Assembly (NCBI GenBank): GCA_021852225.1
Contig: JAJZOA010000111.1
Coordinates: 1-16,553, forward strand
DNA: 16,553 nt
Reading direction: 5' to 3'
Source of the DNA: Planctomycetota bacterium
GTDB taxonomy: Bacteria; Planctomycetota; Phycisphaerae; WQYP01
In this document: positions 1-6,333 of the stretch, piece by piece
How the letters are laid out: every line of letters starts with the position of its first letter
Position numbering within the stretch: the stretch's first letter is position 1
Program-made: the position numbers and the translations under genes
Notes under the pieces: generated by a model
Database searches by the model: none
Told to the model about the DNA's origin: nothing
Seen by the model: only the letters and a program-made list of their open reading frames with translations

Positions 1-1213
1 GTACCTTACATTTGCTACCTCTCCCGGTCAGCGCCAAGGTGCTGCCGAGGTTACCACTGAGGGCCAGCCCCTTATCAAACGTGGTGTTGGCCGCCAACGT
101 TGCGCTGGTATTGACCACAATTGAGGGTCCGGTGAGTTCCAAGGTATTTGATCCGCTGCCCGCGATGGTGTAGTTGCCGCTGGTGGCCGGGTTAAATGTC
201 AAACCGCCCGCTTGGATATTGGCTCCCAGTGTAACTGTGCCGGCTGTACCGTTATTCGAACCGAACGATACCGGGTCGCCACTGTCTGAGGTATTGTTCC
301 AAGCGGCATCGGATGTGCCGTTGGACCAGTTGGTGGATGTGGTGTTCCATGTTCCGGAACCATCGACCGGTGCCCCTGGATTGGTCCCGCTGCTGTCCCA
401 AGTGAGCGGTACGGGAGCGGCTGCGGATGTGAGCGAGAAGTTGCTGACCTGGGCGATACCAAGACCGTTTTGCAACCCCACCGCATTGATGAATGTATTG
501 GCGGGAAGCGTACCCGATCCAACCAGATCGTTGGTTACTGCTGAATTGGTCAGATACACTTGGTAGGAGTACGCGGCGGAGCCTGTGTTGAGCATGATTG
601 AATAGGTATTTACGCCGCTGGTAATTCCAGGTGAAAAGGCTTGGCCACCGCCAGTGCCGGGACCGGCGAAAACGGCGTCATTGGCCGCCTTGTACCCGCT
701 TAGCACCCATGGCTGGGCACCGCTACCGTCCCAACCGCCTGAGGTGGATGGAGTGGTTATAAAGCCCAGAGCTGCCCAATAATTCCCGTCCGATGAAGCG
801 GGCGTGCTTGAACTCCCCGTTCCAGTCACATCAATTCCCGCAGTGAGCGTGTAGAGCTGGCCGGGAGAAGTGGCAAATGTAAGGTACGCAGTTTGCCTGG
901 GATTTCCGCCATCACTGGTATAGCCGCTATCCGCCCATGCGCTGCTGGCGGTCCATGTGGAACTTGCGCCACCGTTGTCCACCGTCGGGGCCGAGCCATT
1001 AAGCGTCCCGAGCGTTGAACTGCCACTGAAGTTGTCCTGATAAATGATTGTTGTCGCGGGTGCAGCCGCAGCCGCGGCCGAACCAACCGCCAGCCCCGCA
1101 AACGCCGACAATGCGGCTCCAGCCATGCCTACCGGCAGGCAGGCGATGGCCGCCCTGGCCACCAAGGAAGAACTGTGACAACCACGAGAATTTTGAAAAG
1201 ATTTGGAAAACAT
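1..1213 (-). CDS. Secreted PEP-CTERM-family-like protein with autotransporter-type beta-strand repeats, 3' end outside window
   Basis: Reading the minus strand from ATG at 1213 gives about 404 codons without a stop up to the window edge. AGGAG lies at 1220-1224. Residues 1-50 form a signal peptide resembling those of the genes at 2942 and 7805 (MFSKSF start, SSLVARAAIA, then an Ala-rich core). The next part (IIYQDNFSG, LNGSAPTVDNGG) is homologous to the same two neighbours. From about residue 270 the sequence turns into the Gly/Asn/Thr-rich pattern of autotransporter-associated beta-strand repeats (GTWNTTSTNWSNG, LGANIQAGGLTF). The likely role is a cell-surface or extracellular protein; the PEP-CTERM tail would lie beyond the edge and is inferred from the paralogues. 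The last ten or so codons (positions 1-32) look foreign to the repeat, because that DNA is an inverted copy of 856-887, so the true continuation is uncertain. The ligand is unknown. Confidence 0.8.
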   Translation of the reverse strand, partial: MFSKSFQNSRGCHSSSLVARAAIACLPVGMAGAALSAFAGLAVGSAAAAAAPATTIIYQDNFSGSSTLGTLNGSAPTVDNGGASSTWTASSAWADSGYTSDGGNPRQTAYLTFATSPGQLYTLTAGIDVTGTGSSSTPASSDGNYWAALGFITTPSTSGGWDGSGAQPWVLSGYKAANDAVFAGPGTGGGQAFSPGITSGVNTYSIMLNTGSAAYSYQVYLTNSAVTNDLVGSGTLPANTFINAVGLQNGLGIAQVSNFSLTSAAAPVPLTWDSSGTNPGAPVDGSGTWNTTSTNWSNGTSDAAWNNTSDSGDPVSFGSNNGTAGTVTLGANIQAGGLTFNPATSGNYTIAGSGSNTLELTGPSIVVNTSATLAANTTFDKGLALSGNLGSTLALTGRGSKCKV

Positions 1214-1274
1214 GAAAAACTCCTGCTCCCTTTGGGAGCCTCTCGAATTTCCCGCCGAACCGGGCGGACTACGG
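1214..1274 (-). promoter_or_regulatory. Conserved two-hairpin 5' leader, copy 1
   Basis: Read on the minus strand, this leader has a distal stem CCGCC/GGCGG (1263-1267 with 1252-1256, 6-nt loop), then AAATTCGAGAG, then a perfect 6-bp hairpin GCTCCC-AAA-GGGAGC (1239-1225). The Shine-Dalgarno AGGAG follows immediately, 6 nt before the ATG. The same layout precedes the PEP-CTERM genes at 2942 and 7805. The CUCC in the hairpin could pair with either GGAG or the Shine-Dalgarno, which would allow translational control; that is inference. I do not recognise it as a known riboswitch class. Confidence 0.65.
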
Positions 1275-1304
1275 ATCCACACACCACCACGGTTGCGGAC
1301 ATTC

Positions 1305-1332
1305 TTTATATAACCCTAAGAGCTTGTGGCAA
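1305..1332 (-). promoter_or_regulatory. Possible sigma-70-like promoter of the first PEP-CTERM gene
   Basis: On the minus strand TTGCCA (1332-1327) and TATAAA (1310-1305) are separated by 16 bp, close to the -35/-10 consensus. Transcription would begin near 1298, giving a leader of about 85 nt that contains exactly the two conserved hairpins. The equivalent place in the 7.9 kb copy has a weaker TGTAGA, so the call is tentative. Confidence 0.3.
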
Positions 1333-1588
1333 TCCTAACTCCAGTAAAACCCATCAAAAATCGAATCCCCAAACTTCTTACATCACAAGCCAGCCTATGC
1401 TTCGCTCCAAAAATTCAACGCTCTTAATATGGCAAGTCGAATTTGATAGGATCGGCCTGCCTTAGTTCAATGATAAGTATATTCCGACTCGCCGCGTAAC
1501 ACAAGAAATATGGGCATTGTTTTCGCATTACTTTACCACCAAACAAACCACTCACGCTTAATTTCTACTAAAAATCGAAAAATAAAAT

Positions 1589-1597
1589 GGTTTAACC
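1589..1597. promoter_or_regulatory. Candidate operator half-palindrome GGTTTAACC, copy A
   Basis: GGTTTAACC is a near-perfect palindrome kept unchanged in both duplicated upstream blocks (second copy at 8181-8189), within the longer context AATGGTTTAACCTTA. Centred short palindromes of this kind are typical of LacI-family operators, and a LacI-family stub adjoins the second copy. It could equally be conserved only because the duplication is recent. Confidence 0.2.
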
Positions 1598-1735
1598 TTA
1601 CCAACAATTCCGGACGTCAATACACTTTGTCGGCCCATGAATAAGAACAATGAAGCGAAAATCCGCCCCAAATAACGTCAAGTATAGACCTTTTACGGAG
1701 ACCGGATCGCAGGATTATCAACCCGTCCGTGCATG

Positions 1736-1966
1736 AATAATGGGGGGGCGTTTCCGCCACCGGTGGCGATGCGGCGTCGACGGGAAGTCGACCCCTCGCC
1801 GAAAACCGAGCTGCTCCTGTGCCGCTGACATAATAATCCGTACCTCATGCCGAAATATTATTCACATCCCGAAGTTTCGCGGTAGGCGCGGTTTATAGCG
1901 CGGACACGTCTACTGCGAGGTTGCCGGGCCCGACGATCGCCGCATCAGATGAACGGCACCGCGCAT
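1736..1966. other. Gene-free stretch between two PEP-CTERM genes
   Basis: No convincing coding sequence is seen. The visible structure is a perfect 14-bp palindrome CGCCACCGGTGGCG at 1755-1768 and a GTCGAC pair around 1777-1792. A 37-codon minus-strand frame ends in HARTG-stop, sharing its stop with the LacI remnant family, but its upstream part has no recognisable LacI sequence. Confidence 0.5.
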
Positions 1967-1995
1967 AAAAAACGGAGCGGTTTTTAACCGCTCCG
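1967..1995 (-). terminator. Rho-independent terminator of the PEP-CTERM gene at 2037-2942
   Basis: A perfect 10-bp stem CGGAGCGGTT/AACCGCTCCG (1995-1986 with 1982-1973) has a 3-nt loop. On the minus strand it is followed by six U residues (1972-1967). It lies about 40 bp past the stop codon of the upstream gene. This is a textbook intrinsic terminator. Confidence 0.9.
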
Positions 1996-2036
1996 CTGTA
2001 CGGAAACAAACTCTGGTCAGTGATCCGTGGCATTGA

Positions 2037-2942
2037 TCAGTGGATTTTCGCCATCCGCCGCCGCAGAGCCAACAAGGCTAATCCGCCGATGGCGAATAAC
2101 CCCAGCGTGGCCGGTTCCGGCACAGCGGTGAGGCTAAAATTAGTGATAGTACCGGTTGCGGGTGGAACTATAACGAAGCCGATCTGGTTCGCCACGGTCG
2201 TACCACCCAAGGCCGTCACCGCACTCGTCACGCTATCTGCTGGATTGGTCAGATCATTCCACTTGAACTGCACCGTCCAGTTGCTTGGCGTGGTGGTGTC
2301 TAAGATCATCGAAGTGACAATCGTGTCTGAAGTATAGGTTCCGCTCGAGCTCGTGCCCCCGGCTGTGGGACCTCCGACGAAACCGGCAGTGTGACTCACA
2401 TAACCAGCGTCGCTGTGGGCACTGAGACTGGGACGGACAAACGTCCACGGATTCGTACCCGCCCCCCACAGCCCGGAGGAATTATCGAAGAAAAATCCGA
2501 TCCAATCGGCGGCAGTCCCCGTTGTGCGAGCCACAATCGTGGTCTGGGCCGTATAAACTTGGCCGCTTTGCGGTGTAAACGGAATCCATGCGGTCGCATC
2601 ATATGCTGGCGTTGACGGATTGCCGGAATAATTCAGTTGACCGCCGCCGGTGGTGCTGGTCGCCCAACCGGTGTCGGCAACATTCCCGTTCGGGTTGATC
2701 GCCGACCAAGTCGCCCCCGCCGTTCCGCCGAGGCCGCCCGTGTCGATCGTGGGAGCCGAACCGTTTAACCCGCCCGTGCGATTAAAGCTATCTTGGTAAA
2801 TCGTCGTATTGGCCCGTGCGGTCGCGGCAGCAAACAGCCCGGGGCCTGCGGCCACCGCCAGTGCGGCACCGGCGATTACGGCTCGCGCCGCCAGTGAGGA
2901 ACCGTGAGAAACATGAGAAATTGATAAACGTTTGGGAAACAT
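2037..2942 (-). CDS. PEP-CTERM sorting-domain surface protein
   Basis: A 301-residue exported protein. Residues 1-44 form a signal peptide with a basic start (MFPKRLSISH), an Ala-rich core and ATARA as probable cleavage site. The body is Gly/Ser/Thr-rich and probably a beta-sandwich; IYQDSFNRTGGLNGSAPTID resembles the other two family members here. The tail is a complete PEP-CTERM signal: VPEP at about 274-277, a hydrophobic helix, then RRR near 294-296. Such tails are cut and the protein re-anchored or released by an exosortase/archaeosortase-type enzyme, which is not encoded in the window. The ATG at 2942 is chosen over the longer frame (to 3077) because GCAGGAG precedes it at good spacing and the longer version would translate the conserved hairpin leader. 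A strong terminator follows. The ligand or structural role is unknown. Confidence 0.9.
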   Translation of the reverse strand: MFPKRLSISHVSHGSSLAARAVIAGAALAVAAGPGLFAAATARANTTIYQDSFNRTGGLNGSAPTIDTGGLGGTAGATWSAINPNGNVADTGWATSTTGGGQLNYSGNPSTPAYDATAWIPFTPQSGQVYTAQTTIVARTTGTAADWIGFFFDNSSGLWGAGTNPWTFVRPSLSAHSDAGYVSHTAGFVGGPTAGGTSSSGTYTSDTIVTSMILDTTTPSNWTVQFKWNDLTNPADSVTSAVTALGGTTVANQIGFVIVPPATGTITNFSLTAVPEPATLGLFAIGGLALLALRRRMAKIH

Positions 2943-3004
2943 AAAAAACTCCTGCTCCCTGTGGGAGCCTCTCGAATTTCCTGCCAAACCGGGCAGGCTG
3001 CGGA
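2943..3004 (-). promoter_or_regulatory. Conserved two-hairpin 5' leader, copy 2 (carries the compensatory change)
   Basis: The layout matches the copies at 1214 and 7806. The distal stem here is CTGCC/GGCAG (2996-2992 with 2985-2981) where the other copies have CCGCC/GGCGG, so one C-G pair has become U-A with pairing kept. The Shine-Dalgarno-proximal hairpin is GCTCCC-ACA-GGGAGC (2968-2954), with a loop change only. Upstream DNA beyond the leader does not resemble the other copies, so selection on the leader itself is likely. Confidence 0.7.
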
Positions 3005-3029
3005 CCCACACACGAACATCCCAGATAAC

Positions 3030-3047
3030 GTCCCGGCGTACCGGGAC
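3030..3047. repeat. Small REP-like palindrome
   Basis: A perfect 7-bp stem GTCCCGG/CCGGGAC with loop CGTA. Its GTCCCG core recurs in the intergenic hairpins at 3121-3134 and 6306-6326. It has no U-tract, so it is not a terminator. Confidence 0.6.
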
Positions 3048-3120
3048 TGTGGATATCGGGACATGGGTTGTGGGCATTGTTTAGACTGCTTCGGAGCCAG
3101 CCTACACAGGCGGCCCCTTC

Positions 3121-3134
3121 CCCGGCGTTCCGGG
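3121..3134. repeat. Small REP-like palindrome
   Basis: CCCGG-CGTT-CCGGG, followed by AC, is nearly the same core and loop as the palindrome at 3030-3047, about 90 bp away. Confidence 0.5.
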
Positions 3135-3254
3135 ACGGCTTTTCTATCTCATGCACCTCCTTGTCCGGCAGCGTCCAGAACTCCAAGAACACACATCCCC
3201 CCCGGCCTACCGACCAATAGACAAGCCAATCCGGGCAGAGTGATCACTTTCGCC

Positions 3255-3276
3255 GCCTGTCTGCAAATAGACAGGC
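3255..3276. repeat. Perfect 8-bp hairpin
   Basis: GCCTGTCT and AGACAGGC flank the 6-nt loop GCAAAT. No U-tract follows on either strand. It resembles the dispersed GCCTG...CAGGC intergenic palindromes of many uncultivated bacteria. A related TGCCTACCGGCAGGCA occurs inside the signal-peptide region of the first PEP-CTERM gene, near 1126-1141. Confidence 0.55.
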
Positions 3277-3326
3277 AGGATGCGACCGATGGTTAGTAAT
3301 TATTTCTCTCAACCAGGCCGCAATGA

Positions 3327-3372
3327 TTCTCCAAGCGATTCGGAATCGATTTGGGAGAAAATATTCCGAATC
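3327..3372. promoter_or_regulatory. Inverted repeats with mutually exclusive pairings
   Basis: GATTCGGAAT (3337-3346) is perfectly inverted at 3363-3372 (ATTCCGAATC, 16-bp spacer). An overlapping alternative hairpin pairs TTCTCC (3327-3332) with GGAGAA (3354-3359) and CGATT with AATCG inside it. The two folds compete for the same bases. This could be an operator or an RNA switch; no target gene is evident. Confidence 0.4.
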
Positions 3373-3796
3373 ACTATGATTAGGAGTGTAACCCGATTCA
3401 AGGCCGTGTCAAGTGATTTTACAAAATTTAAAAAAAGTCACCGTACCCGCGGTTGGCGAACGGGTATCATCCAATAGTGTCCGGCCCGGTTTTTGCTGTG
3501 AGTGTTTTTGTGATGTGCAGGTGATCGACCGCGTGTTGTGCGAGGTTGGCAACCCAGCGGCCACGGTGCGGTCTGCGACTGCGGTGCTTCTTCGTCTTAT
3601 CCTGAAATACCCGCCCGCAGTCGAACACCTTCCCGGTGCTGCAACAGTGCCGAATGCCCAACCCGCAGCGATATAATGCGCCTCCACACCATGCGATGAA
3701 GCTTCAGCATTAGGCTGTACCCTTTTTATTTGCATTTACGGTCAGTTCCGGAAAATGTCGCTAAGGTGAATGACATCGTGATTGACAATCGATCAG

Positions 3797-6121
3797 CTAC
3801 GAGCGGTGAATATCAACGGTGAGTGCCGTTACGGAATTGGCAAAGCAAATGCGCAGCAAACCATCGGCGTAATCCCATGCGGCGGCAGGCAACGGTTTGC
3901 CCGCCACCCATACCGCACGGGGGACACGGACCATCGTTACGCAGACCACGGCCTGCGTATCCTCGATGCCATCGGCCAGAAAGGTGATGTGGGAACTGGT
4001 CACCTTTTGCCCGTCTATGCGGCAGGCGGCGGCTACGACACCCTCGCTGCCCTGCGGCAGCGCGTCGAGATCGACCAGCACATTCCTGGTGCCAAGTGCA
4101 ACCGTATAACTTGTAACCAGCGGCAGCCGAGCATTGAACAACGGAATAAACCGGCCATGCAGCGTCGTTGGCCGGGTACCGGGCTTTAACTCCGTTAGCC
4201 CGGACGTTATGATGTATGGTCCGCGCCGTAGTACCAGCGATGAAGATTCTTTCCACGGCAACAATGCCAATTTACAGGCCAACCGCATCTGGTCACAAAC
4301 TGCCTCGTCGCCGTTTTTTTGATAACTCAGTGCCGCCGGCGACAGGGGTTGATAAATCACAAAACCGTTGCCAACGACTGATGCACCGGATTTGCTTACC
4401 GGCACGTCCAATAATTCAAACAAGTGATCGCGTGGAGTGGCATAGCGCATCGGCGCGGTGTTCCACCATTCGTGTACGGCATTGTATGGATCATTGTCAT
4501 TATCCATCACCACCAAAACTCCGCCCCGCTTCACCCATGCCGTTAGTGTAGTATGAAATTCCGAAACCGGCGGTTTCTGGCCTTCGTAGGTCAATATGAG
4601 TATGCGATAACGATCCAAAAAGCCGTGGGAGGCTGCATATTCAATCTGTACGCTTTCCACCGGCATTCCCCGTTTAAGCAGGGGCATGGCCAAGCCATAG
4701 AACGACCCCAAGTAAGGGTCGGACGGGGTGGGGGCCGCGCGTTGAAAAAGCATGGTGTCGGAAACCAGCACGCCGATGCCGGTTGTGCCGCGGGCCAGCC
4801 AGCGAATCGCATCGGGCGGCTGATGCATACCGGGCAATGCCGCCATGGCCGACTGAAGTTCGGTGGCGTAATCGGCTGGAATGCCGACGGCATGAGATTT
4901 AAAGAATTGAGAGCCAATATGCTGTGGATCGGTCGAGTGAACATCAGAAGCGTTTGCCTTCTTCAACAACTTGTTGGACACAATGTGGCGCGTACCCTGA
5001 AACACCCGCTCCGGCCACGGCATGACCTCATACCGCGCCACTTCCGGATAAAACAGCGAGGCGGTCAGCACATCCTGCCAGTGGGTGCGGTAATCCTCCC
5101 AGGTATGATGGGGATTATCCGAAGCGGGATCCGCGAGAAACCACATTAAGCGATTGCGGCCGGGGCCGCGGATGAAATTCCGGAATACGCCAAATTCGAG
5201 AAATGCAGTCTCGAACGGGCGCGACAGCAGCCGCCCGCGGTAAACATTGGGAACGCGGGCCGTGCCGGTCCAAACTTGGGCGATGTAGCCATCGCAGGGT
5301 ACTTCTATCAGCGATGACTCGGGACTGACGATCCTCCAACTGGCATAATTGAGCAGGGAGTGCGTGGCCACATAAAACGGGTTGTTTCGGCCATGCCGCG
5401 CCCCGTACCCGCGCAGAGCGCTTCCCACGGTTTTCAGCAGCCGTCGAAAAAGAAAATACTTAAGCTTGGACGCGCGCCATTGGGCGTCAACGGAACTGTC
5501 AGGAGCGATCCAGTTTTCGTGATAATAATTTTTCCACTGCCTGCGAAAGCCTTTTTCCCAACCCGCACCGGCCCAGAATTCAGGCTCTTCGAGGTAAATG
5601 GCCCGTGCTCCGGCATGGGCCATTTTCTTCACGACCTGCGTAAAAAACAAATCGTAGGACTCCGTGGGACAGAGGTAGCCGCCGGTTACACCGCCGTGCT
5701 CATAAGGCTGATTTTGAGCGTTGCGTTGAACATCATCCCCATGGCGCACGCCGTTCCACTTGCCGTCAATAAAATCCGCGCAGGTGCCCCAGGCCACACC
5801 GGTCATCGCATCGGTTTGATAACCGTGTTTGGCCCAATCGACCAGCCGTGAACGAAGATTGTTGATGCCATACACCATCACGCTATCGGTATTGAGGTTG
5901 ATTCGGCCCGACCATTCCGCGCCGGTTTGAAATGTCGTGCGCGACGCCGTGGCGGCGGTCACCGCAGAGACGATCGGTTCGGAACCAGGCGGTTTTCCGA
6001 TGGCAACGCCGGATCGATCGGCAACGGCCCACGCGGCGGAAGCCGCCAGAAGCGATTGAAGAAAGTGTCTTCTATGAGCCGTCGGCTCAGAAGCGGCTTG
6101 ATTGATAAATTGTCGCATCAT
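3797..6121 (-). CDS. Tat-exported putative glycoside hydrolase with GATase-like domain
   Basis: A 774-residue protein. The N-terminus carries a twin-arginine-type signal: HRRHFLQS at about residues 16-23, followed by an Ala/Leu core. Residues about 75-400 look like a TIM-barrel glycosidase related to the GH42/GH-A group: VMVYGINN, then GARAIYLEEPEFWAGAGW where an acidic active-site residue would fall on a strand end, then long helical segments rich in Trp and Tyr. Around residues 500-545, RYRILILTYEG and LTAWVKRGGVLVVMDNDND match the class I amidotransferase-like fold that follows the barrel in GH42-type beta-galactosidases. The C-terminus is probably beta-rich. The role is inferred as extracytoplasmic polysaccharide or oligosaccharide breakdown, fitting the neighbouring surface proteins and LacI stub. 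The substrate cannot be read. Start: tandem ATGs at 6121/6118; a tiny 7-codon frame just upstream ends in TGA overlapping them. Confidence 0.75.
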   Translation of the reverse strand: MMRQFINQAASEPTAHRRHFLQSLLAASAAWAVADRSGVAIGKPPGSEPIVSAVTAATASRTTFQTGAEWSGRINLNTDSVMVYGINNLRSRLVDWAKHGYQTDAMTGVAWGTCADFIDGKWNGVRHGDDVQRNAQNQPYEHGGVTGGYLCPTESYDLFFTQVVKKMAHAGARAIYLEEPEFWAGAGWEKGFRRQWKNYYHENWIAPDSSVDAQWRASKLKYFLFRRLLKTVGSALRGYGARHGRNNPFYVATHSLLNYASWRIVSPESSLIEVPCDGYIAQVWTGTARVPNVYRGRLLSRPFETAFLEFGVFRNFIRGPGRNRLMWFLADPASDNPHHTWEDYRTHWQDVLTASLFYPEVARYEVMPWPERVFQGTRHIVSNKLLKKANASDVHSTDPQHIGSQFFKSHAVGIPADYATELQSAMAALPGMHQPPDAIRWLARGTTGIGVLVSDTMLFQRAAPTPSDPYLGSFYGLAMPLLKRGMPVESVQIEYAASHGFLDRYRILILTYEGQKPPVSEFHTTLTAWVKRGGVLVVMDNDNDPYNAVHEWWNTAPMRYATPRDHLFELLDVPVSKSGASVVGNGFVIYQPLSPAALSYQKNGDEAVCDQMRLACKLALLPWKESSSLVLRRGPYIITSGLTELKPGTRPTTLHGRFIPLFNARLPLVTSYTVALGTRNVLVDLDALPQGSEGVVAAACRIDGQKVTSSHITFLADGIEDTQAVVCVTMVRVPRAVWVAGKPLPAAAWDYADGLLRICFANSVTALTVDIHRS

Positions 6122-6305
6122 AATTCCATATCCATATACATGTCACTCAAACTACTTGGAAGCATTCGGGGGCTGGTTTTTTCTGCCTTCTCTCAAAACG
6201 CGTTTTCCGTATTTCCGCTGGAACACCGGCAAATCAAGTCGTTATATATGGAACATGTCTCCAGGGAAGTTGTTTCAAGATTATTACCAGCGAGTTCCGC
6301 ACCAA

Positions 6306-6326
6306 GTCCCGTCGGCACAACGGGAC
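6306..6326. repeat. Small GTCCCG palindrome downstream of the prepilin-like gene
   Basis: GTCCCGT (6306-6312) pairs with ACGGGAC (6320-6326) around the loop CGGCACA. It sits 8 bp past the stop of the minus-strand prepilin-like gene but lacks a U-tract. It could stabilise the 3' end or be another member of the local REP-like family. Confidence 0.5.
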
Positions 6327-6333
6327 AGAAGAG

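Larger units (their letters stand above)
1214..1735. repeat. Duplicated upstream block, copy A (partner 7806-8335)
   Basis: This stretch aligns collinearly with 7806-8335. Long blocks are almost identical, for example the start of the alignment through the leader, CGCATTACTTTACCACCAAA, AATGGTTTAACCTTACCAAC and AATAACGTCAAGTAT. More variable segments lie between them. Homology stops just past the codons HARTG-stop (about 1720-1735), which match the end of the LacI remnant at 8310. The block therefore carried the last codons of a LacI-type gene plus the promoter region of the PEP-CTERM gene. It holds no gene of its own. Confidence 0.85.
3005..3796. other. Gene-free stretch rich in small palindromes
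   Basis: No ORF here shows recognisable protein features. The frames at 3280-3477 (+), 3413-3676 (+) and 3409-3735 (-) overlap each other, lack good ribosome sites and have no family motif. The stretch contains perfect hairpins at 3030-3047, 3121-3134 and 3255-3276 and an alternative-pairing inverted repeat at 3327-3372. Part of 3480-3700 could be a decayed gene, but I cannot identify it. Confidence 0.5.

Noticed and set aside
1214..1274. Cyclic di-GMP (GEMM) riboswitch upstream of the surface-protein gene
   Set aside because: The conserved GEMM core and tetraloop-receptor elements are not present; only two short hairpins are seen.
2943..3077. N-terminal extension of the PEP-CTERM protein to a start at 3077
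   Set aside because: The extra codons translate the conserved hairpin leader and Shine-Dalgarno; the ATG at 2942 follows AGGAG and begins a proper signal peptide. The same applies to 7806-7895.
3409..3735. Overlapping ORFs on both strands in the gap upstream of the 2942 gene
   Set aside because: The three frames contradict each other and none shows a motif, ribosome site or clear codon signal; a decayed gene is possible but not supportable.
4553..5149. Long plus-strand ORF of 198 codons
   Set aside because: It is antisense to the Tat-signal glycosidase-like gene, with no ribosome site and no family motif; the minus-strand frame is far longer and protein-like.
5360..5851. Plus-strand ORF of 163 codons
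   Set aside because: It is also a shadow of the 774-residue minus-strand gene; its sequence has no recognisable domain.
6306..6326. Rho-independent terminator for the prepilin-like gene
   Set aside because: The stem is good but no U-tract follows on the minus strand; it fits the local mini-palindrome family better.
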